Below are positions 8,100 through 15,506 of a stretch of DNA of 64,000 nt, one piece after another. Source of the DNA: CAVUCE01 sp963739985. GTDB lineage: Bacteria > Bacteroidota > Ignavibacteria > Ignavibacteriales > Ignavibacteriaceae. The notes below the pieces were generated by a model that saw only the letters and a program-made list of their open reading frames with translations, searched no databases and was not told where the DNA came from. The translations under genes and the position numbers were made by a program. The DNA lies in contig CAVUCE010000004.1 in NCBI GenBank assembly GCA_963739985.1, positions 1 to 64,000 of the forward strand. The letters are read 5' to 3'. Numbering within the stretch: the stretch's first letter is position 1; each line of letters opens with the position of its first letter.

Positions 8100-8171
8100 A
8101 CGAATAAAAGCTAGTAAAAATGAGGTCAATTTAGGTCAGTTTGTATCTGGGCTCACAATTCTCAGAAATAA

Positions 8172-8204
8172 AAAAGTGCGAAATTCAATTGAATTCGCAC
8201 TTTT
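8172..8204 (-). terminator. Terminator of tRNA-Thr
   Basis: AAAAGTGCGAAATTC and GAATTCGCACTTTT form a 14-bp stem with one bulged A. The flanking A and T runs make it work on either strand. It lies three bases beyond the tRNA 3' end (read on the minus strand). Confidence 0.8.
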
Positions 8205-8206
8205 AG

Positions 8207-8279
8207 AGCTGGCGAGAGGACTTGAACCCCCGACCGGCTGATTACAAATCAGCTGCTCTACCAACTGAGCTACGCCAGC
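8207..8279 (-). tRNA. tRNA-Thr (anticodon TGT)
   Basis: A 73-base cloverleaf reads from G 8279: acceptor GCTGGCG pairs with CGCCAGC, D-loop region TAGCTCAGTTGGTAGAGC, anticodon stem GCTGA/TCAGC with loop TTTGTAA (anticodon TGT, reads ACA), T-loop GGTTCAAGTCC. The discriminator is T and CCA is not encoded. The recombinase gene lies on its 3' side, so its 3' end is the probable attachment site of the accessory island. No second copy of the tRNA 3' end was found in 2000-7000. Confidence 0.95.
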
Positions 8280-8342
8280 ATTTAAGAGAATGAAACTTAT
8301 GATATTTTAGGATTCTTTGCAACAATAATTTCATTTTATCTG

Positions 8343-9692
8343 TTATTTTTTTTCTTCTTTTTCTTTATCCCCTTCGGTAGTTTCCGTGAAATCTTTGCTT
8401 TCATCGTAAACTTTGAATTGTACCATTTTCTGACGAATTTTTTTCATCAGTTCAAAGTTTAATTTTTCATAAGTGAAGGTTTCTCCGGCGTTTAATATCT
8501 TACCGGATTTATCCGCTATAAAACCAGCAACAGTGTTATATTCATCTGATTCCGGTAATTGAATATTAAAGGTTTCGTTAAAGTCATCAATCGTCATAGA
8601 TCCGAGCACATAATATTTTCCATCCGGTAGCCGGCTGTATTCCTTTACTTCTGTTTTTGAAGTATCGCCGAAATCGCCGACAATTTCTTCCAAAATATCT
8701 TCAATTGTAATAACGCCTTCCGTTCCCCCATATTCATCCATCACAATTGCCAGACGTTCTCCCCTATTCTGCATCTCCCTAAGAATTTCAGATATAAGTT
8801 TGGTTTCAGGAATAAAATAAGCTGGACGAATTAGACTCTGAATTCTAATTGGATTATTCTCTATGAAACTCCTCATAAAATCTTTAGTATGAAGCACGCC
8901 AATAATATTATCCGGCGAATCTTGATATACCGGGATGAGAGAATGATTAGTTTTCATTATTTCGGATGCAATTTCTTTTGTATCATCAACTAACTCAACT
9001 GCAACCATCTCGGTTCTTGGAATCATAACTTCGTTAGCACGTAAATCATTAAACTCAAAAATGTTTTCAATTATTTCCTGTTCGGTTTCATCAATCGCAC
9101 CCGTTTTCACACCTTCGGAAATAATAATACGAATCTCATCTTCAGAAAACCTTGTTTGCGAAAAATCAGTTTTTTCCTTAAATGGCATCAGAAATATATT
9201 ACCGATAACCGTTAACATTTTTACAGGGTATTTAAATACGGAAGTGAGCAACACAAATAATCTAACAGAAGTCCTGCCAAGACTTTCAGAATACTTAAAA
9301 CCAAGAGCCTTAGGAATAAGTATCGTAAAAATTAATGTAGCAAATGAACTTAATACAAGTGAAATTACAAAAGAAATTAAAAACGGGTAACTGCTAAAAG
9401 ATGGGAATGGAGAATCTTTTAGAACAGGGTAAATAATATCGAGTATAAGTTTTAGAGTTAAAAATCCGGCTGCCAGTATTGCTAAGTTTGTTGTAAGCTG
9501 CACCGTACCGAAAAAAACATTCGGCTCATTGTGAATTTTTTCAAAAGTGTCCGCTAATTTATCTTCTTTTTCCTTAAGTTCTTCAATTTTATTTTCACCA
9601 AAAGATGCGATAGCTATTTCTACAGCGGAGAGATAGCCGGCAACTAAAATCAAAATAAGAACTGCTAATATTTCCGTTAAAAGTGGATCCAT
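8343..9692 (-). CDS. CNNM/CBS/CorC_HlyC-domain membrane protein
   Basis: 449-residue protein of the CorC/HlyC (TlyC) family, linked in relatives to Mg2+/Co2+ efflux; the 'hemolysin' name is historical. The order is a CNNM (DUF21) membrane domain with four hydrophobic segments (about residues 5-175), two CBS domains (about 205-325; VMIPRTEMVAVEL and RLAIVMDEYGGTEGVITIED) and a C-terminal CorC_HlyC domain (about 345-430; LPDGKYYVLGSMTIDDF). The acidic, Lys-rich tail (TTEGDKEKEEKK) is low complexity. Length is normal. It begins at ATG 9690-9692 and is transcribed alone, towards the tRNA. Confidence 0.93.
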   Translation of the reverse strand: MDPLLTEILAVLILILVAGYLSAVEIAIASFGENKIEELKEKEDKLADTFEKIHNEPNVFFGTVQLTTNLAILAAGFLTLKLILDIIYPVLKDSPFPSFSSYPFLISFVISLVLSSFATLIFTILIPKALGFKYSESLGRTSVRLFVLLTSVFKYPVKMLTVIGNIFLMPFKEKTDFSQTRFSEDEIRIIISEGVKTGAIDETEQEIIENIFEFNDLRANEVMIPRTEMVAVELVDDTKEIASEIMKTNHSLIPVYQDSPDNIIGVLHTKDFMRSFIENNPIRIQSLIRPAYFIPETKLISEILREMQNRGERLAIVMDEYGGTEGVITIEDILEEIVGDFGDTSKTEVKEYSRLPDGKYYVLGSMTIDDFNETFNIQLPESDEYNTVAGFIADKSGKILNAGETFTYEKLNFELMKKIRQKMVQFKVYDESKDFTETTEGDKEKEEKK

Positions 9693-9951
9693 TTCGTTAT
9701 ATTTAATTCCTTATTTTCAGACAATTACTCAATTTTGCTTAAAATGATACTTAAATCATCTTCTTAAAACGTTCATTGCTAAAATAAGTATAAAAGTTGA
9801 ATTTTTGCATTATAATTAGATGATTTTTAATATACTAAAATAAGTCGTACCACATTGTTAATCTGATTATAAATAAAAGTTATAATTGATCAATAAAAAT
9901 AATTTAATTAAAATAAGTTGTTTATAAATTTGAATTAATACGAAGGTAATA

Positions 9952-10293
9952 ATGGTTCCTAAACAAATAAAAATAATAGAAAAAACAAAGCTGTTAATTA
10001 AATGGGATGATGATTCCGAAACAATGGTGGGTTTAAAATATTTGAGAGACGAATGTCCGTGCGCAGGCTGTAAAGGAGAAACAATTTTATTAAAAACCTA
10101 TCGCCCTGCAAAACCGGCATCAACCTCTCCGGAGATGTATAAAGTTAAAGATATTCAAGTTGTAGGCGGTTATGCAATCCAAATTACATGGAAAGACGGA
10201 CATAATACCGGAATTTACACGTGGGATTATTTAAAGAAATTAGCCGAGGACGAAAACAACGGCACTAAACAAGATTATGATAAGTTAATTTAA
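9952..10293 (+). CDS. DUF971 domain protein
   Basis: 113 residues. WDDDSETMVGLKYLRDECPC and AGCKGE carry the Cys-rich segment typical of DUF971, a small domain also found at the N-terminus of gamma-butyrobetaine hydroxylase-like proteins and near Fe-S carrier genes. ITWKDGHNTGIYTWDYLKKL is the conserved C-terminal signature. The three cysteines (CPCAGC) could bind a metal, but the function is not established. Its stop codon overlaps the ATG of the next gene by one base (TAATG), implying translational coupling. Confidence 0.9.
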   Translation: MVPKQIKIIEKTKLLIKWDDDSETMVGLKYLRDECPCAGCKGETILLKTYRPAKPASTSPEMYKVKDIQVVGGYAIQITWKDGHNTGIYTWDYLKKLAEDENNGTKQDYDKLI

Positions 10294-11057
10294 TGTTGAC
10301 TAAAAACGAGTTAAAATATTATTCTTCGCTTTTAATTAAAAAGTTTAGAGATAAAGAGAACAAATTTTTATGCGAGGGAATTAAGATTGTTGAGGATGCT
10401 TTAAACAGTTCTTTAACTTGCGAAGTTTTGATTGCTTCCCGCGAGTTTGTAAACCAAAATTCTGAGTTTGAAAGATATGCTCATTCTAAAAATATCAGAT
10501 TTGAAGTTCTTAAAAATACTGAGTTCAACAGACTTAGCGATACCAAAAATCCGCAGGGCATTGTGGGTATTTTTAACAAATCAAAAGAGTTTTCTAAAAG
10601 CCGTTTTTTTGAAACATCGGGATTAAAAGTCTGTTTGGAAAATATTTCGGACCCTGGAAATATAGGGACGATTTTAAGAAATTGCGATTGGTTCGGAATA
10701 AAAGATATAATTGTTAGCAATGACTCGGCTGATATTTATAATCCCAAAACTATACGTGCGTCAATGGGCTCTTTATTTCATCTGAATATTTTGGAAGAAG
10801 TTAATTTGAAGGAATTTTTGCCTACCTTAAAAGAAAAGGGGTATAAAATTTATTGTTCTGATTTGAACGGTGAGAATATATATAATCATACAACAGATAA
10901 AAAATCCGTCGTTATATTTTCAAATGAGGCAAACGGACCATCAAAAGAAATATTAAACGCTGCCGATACAATAATTACAATCCCTAAATTAGGCAGCGCA
11001 GAATCATTAAATGTGGCAAGCGCTTCCGCCGTAATTTTAAGTATCCTTACTAAATAG
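10293..11057 (+). CDS. SpoU/TrmH-family RNA 2'-O-methyltransferase
   Basis: 254 residues. An N-terminal substrate-binding region (about 1-100; FLCEGIKIVEDAL) precedes a SPOUT methyltransferase domain with its three motifs: ISDPGNIGTILRNCDWFG (motif 1), VVIFSNEANGPSKEI (motif 2) and IPKLGSAESLNVASASAVIL (motif 3, the knotted S-adenosylmethionine site). The family 2'-O-methylates rRNA or tRNA; which nucleotide is targeted cannot be read. It forms a two-gene operon with the DUF971 gene. A short inverted repeat ACTCCG/CGGAGT (11061-11088) follows the stop without a T-run. Confidence 0.92.
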   Translation: MLTKNELKYYSSLLIKKFRDKENKFLCEGIKIVEDALNSSLTCEVLIASREFVNQNSEFERYAHSKNIRFEVLKNTEFNRLSDTKNPQGIVGIFNKSKEFSKSRFFETSGLKVCLENISDPGNIGTILRNCDWFGIKDIIVSNDSADIYNPKTIRASMGSLFHLNILEEVNLKEFLPTLKEKGYKIYCSDLNGENIYNHTTDKKSVVIFSNEANGPSKEILNAADTIITIPKLGSAESLNVASASAVILSILTK

Positions 11058-11100
11058 TAAACTCCGGGAGTCCGCAAACCCACGGAGTAATTCTCAACCC

Positions 11101-12537
11101 TTATTTCAATAAAACCATTTTATTAGTTTTAACAAAATTACCTGCTTGCAATCTGTAAAAATAAACTCCGCTGGCAAGATTAGAAGCATCTAGAGATATA
11201 GAATAAGATCCGGCGGGTTTTTCTTCATTAACTAATTTAGAAACCTCTCGTCCATGCGTATCGTAAATTTTTAGAGTAACAAAATTTCTTTCAATAATTT
11301 TATAATTGATTGTAGTAATCGGATTAAAAGGATTTGGATAATTCTGTTCCAAGGAATATTCAGTAACAATATTATTTACATCTTCTATTGCTGTAGGCGT
11401 TGAAGGAATGCTAACTTTAGCATAAAATATTTCACTGTTTCCTGTTCTAGAATCCACCCAGGCAAAAGTTATGTAATTATCATCCAGAACTTTGGCATTC
11501 AAAAAACTTGCATATCCAAAGTCTCCTGTTACTGTTCCGCTTGTTGTATTAACTTTTATCTGTTTAGACCAATTTGTTCCGTCGAGCGATGATTTTAAAT
11601 ATAGATCGTTGTTTGTTACATAATATTTAACCAAGGTATTATTTGGCGTGATTTTTAAACCGACATAATGCATACCTTCATTATCAGCAGCTACCGGTGA
11701 AGTCCATGTAACTCCATTATCAACAGACGTAATTAATTTTGCGCCCGCAGAACCGAAATATTGGTACGCTACATATATTTTATTATTACTATCAACTAAA
11801 ACATGAGTAAATGTTTCATAATTAAGGTATGTATTACCTAAATCTTTTATCATAACCGGTGCGGAAAAAGTTGCTCCTTCATCATCGGAAATACGGAAAA
11901 ACAATTTATTATCCGTAGCATAAGTGATAAAAATTTTATCTGTATCGTTCACTGTTTTAATAAAGCAAGAAGCGCCGTATTCATAATCAGTATTATTAAC
12001 TAAATCCATTCTTGTCTTTTTTCCATTGTAAGGCATAAAATACATTGAGGCGACGTCACTACTATTCCTAAAATCGAACCACATAAAGTACATTTTCCCC
12101 TTGTCGCTGCATTTAATACGAGGTAGGTCAACTCTAAAACTCATTGAGCTTCCCAATTCAATAGTATCAATTACATTCGGATAAGACCAGTTTGCGCCAT
12201 CATCAATAGATTGTACAGATCTTAATTCGAATTGTGAATTTTTATAATCTATATAGAGACTGACTAGTTTATCCAATTGGCCGTATGCAATTTCGGTATT
12301 GTAAGGTCCCCAGTTGTTCGGATCGGGAATAATCGGATCTGTAATAGGCGCACTCGGCCCGGCTTCAGGGAATTTATAAAATTTGTAATTTGTCCCGAAC
12401 ACTAAGTAAACATTCCCATTATAAACATCAAAAGCAGGATTATCAACGGAATATCCGTTCATTGCCGAAACTTGAAAATCTTGTGCAAATGTATTTGCGG
12501 TAAACAGTAACGAAATTATGATAAGAATCGCCTTCAT
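11101..12537 (-). CDS. Secreted beta-propeller protein with T9SS sorting domain
   Basis: 478 residues with a signal peptide (MKAILIIISLLFTANTFA). The body (about 25-385) has repeated sialidase/BNR-like elements, for example SVDNGVTWTSPVA, SDDEGATFSAPVM, SSLDGTNWSKQI and SIDDGANWSYP, which form a beta-propeller; I see no sialidase active-site set, so a binding role is more likely. The last 85 residues form a T9SS type A sorting domain (LEQNYPNPFNPITTINYKI, then LASGVYFYRLQAGNFVK and MVLLK) that is cleaved during export across the outer membrane. It ends beside the convergent methyltransferase gene. Confidence 0.85.
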   Translation of the reverse strand: MKAILIIISLLFTANTFAQDFQVSAMNGYSVDNPAFDVYNGNVYLVFGTNYKFYKFPEAGPSAPITDPIIPDPNNWGPYNTEIAYGQLDKLVSLYIDYKNSQFELRSVQSIDDGANWSYPNVIDTIELGSSMSFRVDLPRIKCSDKGKMYFMWFDFRNSSDVASMYFMPYNGKKTRMDLVNNTDYEYGASCFIKTVNDTDKIFITYATDNKLFFRISDDEGATFSAPVMIKDLGNTYLNYETFTHVLVDSNNKIYVAYQYFGSAGAKLITSVDNGVTWTSPVAADNEGMHYVGLKITPNNTLVKYYVTNNDLYLKSSLDGTNWSKQIKVNTTSGTVTGDFGYASFLNAKVLDDNYITFAWVDSRTGNSEIFYAKVSIPSTPTAIEDVNNIVTEYSLEQNYPNPFNPITTINYKIIERNFVTLKIYDTHGREVSKLVNEEKPAGSYSISLDASNLASGVYFYRLQAGNFVKTNKMVLLK

Positions 12538-12636
12538 CGTTTTCCCCTATATTTATTAGGTAAGTAATTCTAGCGTGGCTACAATTTAGGCTTCAACGAA
12601 ATTATTAACTATAACACATTTGCGTCATTAATTAAA

Positions 12637-12658
12637 AAAAGCCCTAAAAAGGGCTTTT
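12637..12658 (-). terminator. Terminator after the GHL10 gene
   Basis: AAAAGCCCT (12637-12645), loop AAAA, AGGGCTTTT (12650-12658): a perfect 9-bp stem with A/T flanks, 22 bases past the stop of the minus-strand hydrolase gene. Confidence 0.85.
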
Positions 12659-12680
12659 AATTGATAGAAAAATGATTTTT

Positions 12681-15044
12681 TTATTTGAGTAAAACTAATT
12701 TTTTTACACTTGAGTAGTTTCCCGCTTGAAGTTTATAAAAATAAATTCCACTTGGTAGATTTACCGCGTTAAATGTAGCCGAATAATAACCGGCTGATCT
12801 TTCTTCGTTAACCAAAGTGGCAATTTCTCTACCTAGAATATTATAAATTTTCAATGTTACAAAACTACTCTTTGGTATTTGATATTTGATTTGTGTTACC
12901 GGGTTAAACGGGTTTGGAAAATTTTGTTGCAATGCATACGATTTTGGTAAATCAATCACATTTTCTTTAACATCAACGGTTGAAGCAGTTTTGAATCCCC
13001 AAATTGAAGACCAGCCGCTTTCCCCATATTGATTTAATGATTTAACGCGCCAATAATAAATGGTGTTCAAAGATAAATTTTCAATAGTTAAGAGTGTATC
13101 TGTTAGTGTAGTATCAAGTATAATATCCTTATCATACATCTTTGCGCCAACTCCAACTTGTAAAGTGTATGAAGTTGCAAGCGTGTTGACAAACCATTTT
13201 AGTGTTGGCGGATGAACGGTTAATGTAGTTGCGTGCGGAGGATCAGCCAATTCCGGAGGCAATGGAAATGCTGTAGAGAATCTATAAATATTAGAGTAAT
13301 TGCTCTCGCCTCCAAATCCTAATGATTTTACTCTCCAATAATATTTTGTCAGCGCTAACAGTGAGGTTAACGTATAAGTAGAATCCTTAATTTCAGGCAA
13401 GTTAACAATCATATTCGAAGTAAAAGTAGAATCAGTTGAAACTTGTATTGAATAAGAACCCGAATATTGATCGCCGCTCCATTTTAATAAAACAGTATCT
13501 TTTTGATTCATATTATTGTCTGGAGGAGTATTAATTTGGGGAATAGATGGTACCTCCGGAACTTGAATTACATTACTGACTGTACTTTCATTATTATTTT
13601 TATCTAATGCGGTAACAATAAAATAATTTCCGGACGTTCCGAGATAATGCCCCTCTAATGGCTGCATAATGGAAGTGCCGCAAATTGCAATTAAATTATT
13701 TCCATTATCAATTTCAGATTGAGAAGGTGAATGATCGAATCTATAAACTGCGTATCTAACTGCAGTATCACCATCCGTTGCAGCTGTGGGTTTATCCCAA
13801 CTTAAAACTTTTTTACCTGTATTTACATCAGTAATAATTTTAAGGTTTGAAGGTGAATTGGGCTGAAGTTGTTCCTTCCAGTTCATTAACGGTGGAATTG
13901 CAGGATTAGTATAATAGTGATAAGCTAACGAATCAACAAATCCTTTAGGATTATTCCTAAAATCTATTGCCTCAAAGAACACACTTCCCTGGCAATTTGG
14001 TTCTTTTCTATTTGCTGCAATTTCGTTTGGTAATTCGGATGCAGAATAAGAATAGACTTTATATGCAGCTTGACCAACATACATGTGTCTATTGTTTGCA
14101 CCTGCAGAATCTGCCCACCATTTTAATAATTTAGCATAATCTTGTCCGCCGCCAAACGGCCAGTACAATTGAGGAGTTATATAATCAACAATACCTTTTT
14201 GAAGCCAGTGTATCGGATCGCAATAAAGAATATTGTAAGCATCAAATCCGGAAATGCCGGAAGGTACATTAGGTTTCCAAATTCCAAACGGACTAATTCC
14301 ATATTTCAAATAAGGTTTTACGGAATTAACTGAGTCTTGAATTTCTTTCACCAGCAAATTCACATTATCACGGCGCCAGTCACCTATGTTTGATATGCCC
14401 CTATTATAAATCCTAAAGGCTGCTGTATCTTGTGTAGAGATTGGATCATAAGAATAGAAATAATCATCCATATGCACACCGTCTATGTCATATCTGCGAA
14501 CAACATCCATGAATACTTTTTCAACATATGCTCTAACTTCAGGTAAACCGGGATTTAAAAATTTGTAAGTCCCTATTGTTAGTATCCAATCAGGATGCGT
14601 CTGTGTTATGTGAGTTGAAGAAACAGGGTAATATCCGATTTCCTTTTCAGCCCTGTAGGGATTGAACCACGCATGTAGTTCCATGCCTCTTTTATGCGCT
14701 TCTTGAATTGCAAATTTTAAAGGATCAAAAGGTTCTGACGGAGCCTGTCCTTGTTTTCCGGTCAGCCAATAAGACCATGGTTCATAGGGAGAATCATAAA
14801 GCGCATCGCATTCTGTTCTTATCTGAAAAAAGACAGCATTAATACCAACGGCCTGAAAGTTATCAAAATAGTTGATTAATTCTTGTTTCTGTTCAGTAAC
14901 TGTCATCCCCTGCTTGGAAGGCCAATCGAGATTTGTTACCGAAGCAACCCAAACGCCTCTCATCTCTCTTTTAGGATTAGATTGTGCAAAATTAAATGAG
15001 GCTAATATTAAAACTATTAAAAGAGGAAATGTAAAATTTTTCAT
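12681..15044 (-). CDS. Secreted GHL10-type glycoside hydrolase with FN3 and T9SS sorting domains
   Basis: 787 residues. After the signal peptide (MKNFTFPLLIVLILASFNFA) comes the GHL10 (formerly DUF187) TIM-barrel: REMRGVWVASVTNLDWPSKQ, GINAVFFQIRTECDALY, GMELHAWFNPYRA and the acidic IDGVHMDDYFY, covering about residues 25-390. GHL10 proteins are thought to cleave polysaccharides or peptidoglycan; the substrate is not known. About 395-690 hold fibronectin type III-like modules, two with the recurrent YYWRVKSL strand. The C-terminal about 85 residues are a T9SS sorting domain (LQQNFPNPFNPVTQIKYQI to KKLVLLK). The start has GGGAG upstream. It was probably acquired alongside or duplicated with its T9SS neighbours. 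Confidence 0.9.
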   Translation of the reverse strand: MKNFTFPLLIVLILASFNFAQSNPKREMRGVWVASVTNLDWPSKQGMTVTEQKQELINYFDNFQAVGINAVFFQIRTECDALYDSPYEPWSYWLTGKQGQAPSEPFDPLKFAIQEAHKRGMELHAWFNPYRAEKEIGYYPVSSTHITQTHPDWILTIGTYKFLNPGLPEVRAYVEKVFMDVVRRYDIDGVHMDDYFYSYDPISTQDTAAFRIYNRGISNIGDWRRDNVNLLVKEIQDSVNSVKPYLKYGISPFGIWKPNVPSGISGFDAYNILYCDPIHWLQKGIVDYITPQLYWPFGGGQDYAKLLKWWADSAGANNRHMYVGQAAYKVYSYSASELPNEIAANRKEPNCQGSVFFEAIDFRNNPKGFVDSLAYHYYTNPAIPPLMNWKEQLQPNSPSNLKIITDVNTGKKVLSWDKPTAATDGDTAVRYAVYRFDHSPSQSEIDNGNNLIAICGTSIMQPLEGHYLGTSGNYFIVTALDKNNNESTVSNVIQVPEVPSIPQINTPPDNNMNQKDTVLLKWSGDQYSGSYSIQVSTDSTFTSNMIVNLPEIKDSTYTLTSLLALTKYYWRVKSLGFGGESNYSNIYRFSTAFPLPPELADPPHATTLTVHPPTLKWFVNTLATSYTLQVGVGAKMYDKDIILDTTLTDTLLTIENLSLNTIYYWRVKSLNQYGESGWSSIWGFKTASTVDVKENVIDLPKSYALQQNFPNPFNPVTQIKYQIPKSSFVTLKIYNILGREIATLVNEERSAGYYSATFNAVNLPSGIYFYKLQAGNYSSVKKLVLLK

Positions 15045-15234
15045 AATATAATCTCCCGGACGGAAACTTTTTTAGAATAGATGCTTAAAAATCAGTAATT
15101 AAAATAAAAGTTCTAATTATTTACTTCTTTTAAATTAAAAAAATAATAATGAATTGCCTAAATAATTGAAGTCGGAAAGTTTCTCAGTATTTGCGGAAGG
15201 AATAAAAAAGATTTGAAAGATCTGTTTTTATAAG

Positions 15235-15425
15235 GTTAATTCCATCAATTTTTACTAATAATTCTCTATATGCATTTCCATATATACAGCCCGGGTAACT
15301 TTCTGGCTTAGCACATTGTAATCTGTAGTGGACGCAAAATTTGCGTCCACTACTACGTTTGGGATTGAAAATTTTATCTTTGTTAATGATTAAATGGATT
15401 GAGATAATTTTCAGATAAATTATCT
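15235..15425 (-). pseudogene. Decayed duplicate of the amylase sorting-domain segment
   Basis: Read on the minus strand, fragments still translate as LSENYLNPFN (compare LSQNYPNPFN), then FNPK and, in another frame, VVDANFAST, before the counterpart of NILGQKVATLVNREMHAG. Frames change repeatedly and stops occur, so it is not expressed as a domain. It sits directly downstream of the amylase, consistent with a tandem duplication or the tail of a lost T9SS gene that was once adjacent. Confidence 0.7.
15325..15353. repeat. 29-bp near-perfect palindrome encoding V-D-A-N-F-A-S-T
   Basis: GTAGTGGACGCAAA, one central base, TTTGCGTCCACTAC: 14-bp arms without mismatch. It lies inside the decayed sorting-domain copy at the point where the intact amylase has a related but degraded sequence (15692-15719) encoding IVDANSTSTA. 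No T-run follows, so it is not a normal terminator. Confidence 0.85.
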
Positions 15426-15457
15426 TTTTACCCGATCTTTATAGTGAGAATAAAAAA

Positions 15458-15487
15458 AGCCTTTGGCAACAATAATCACCAAAGGCT
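15458..15487 (-). terminator. Terminator of the amylase gene
   Basis: AGCCTTTGG (15458-15466) pairs with CCAAAGGCT (15479-15487) around a 12-base loop, with A-rich sequence on the left (a T-run on the minus strand). It lies 20 bases past the amylase stop. Confidence 0.85.
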
Positions 15488-15506
15488 CTAAAAAAATCAA
15501 AAGAAA

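Larger units (their letters stand above)
15045..15457. other. Gap containing a decayed copy of a T9SS sorting-domain sequence
   Basis: The left part (15045-15230) is AT-rich with nothing recognisable. From about 15235 to 15425 the sequence aligns base by base, with many changes, to 15590-15790 at the 3' end of the neighbouring amylase gene (shared CCATCAA, ATGCATTTCC, ACTTTCTGG, TTTGCGTCCACTA, TTGGGATTGAAAAT and GGATAATTTT-like blocks). It is listed separately as a pseudogene. Confidence 0.7.

Noticed and set aside
11061..11088. Terminator between the methyltransferase and the propeller gene
   Set aside because: Six-base ACTCCG/CGGAGT pairing with a 16-base loop and no T-run; too weak to list as a feature.
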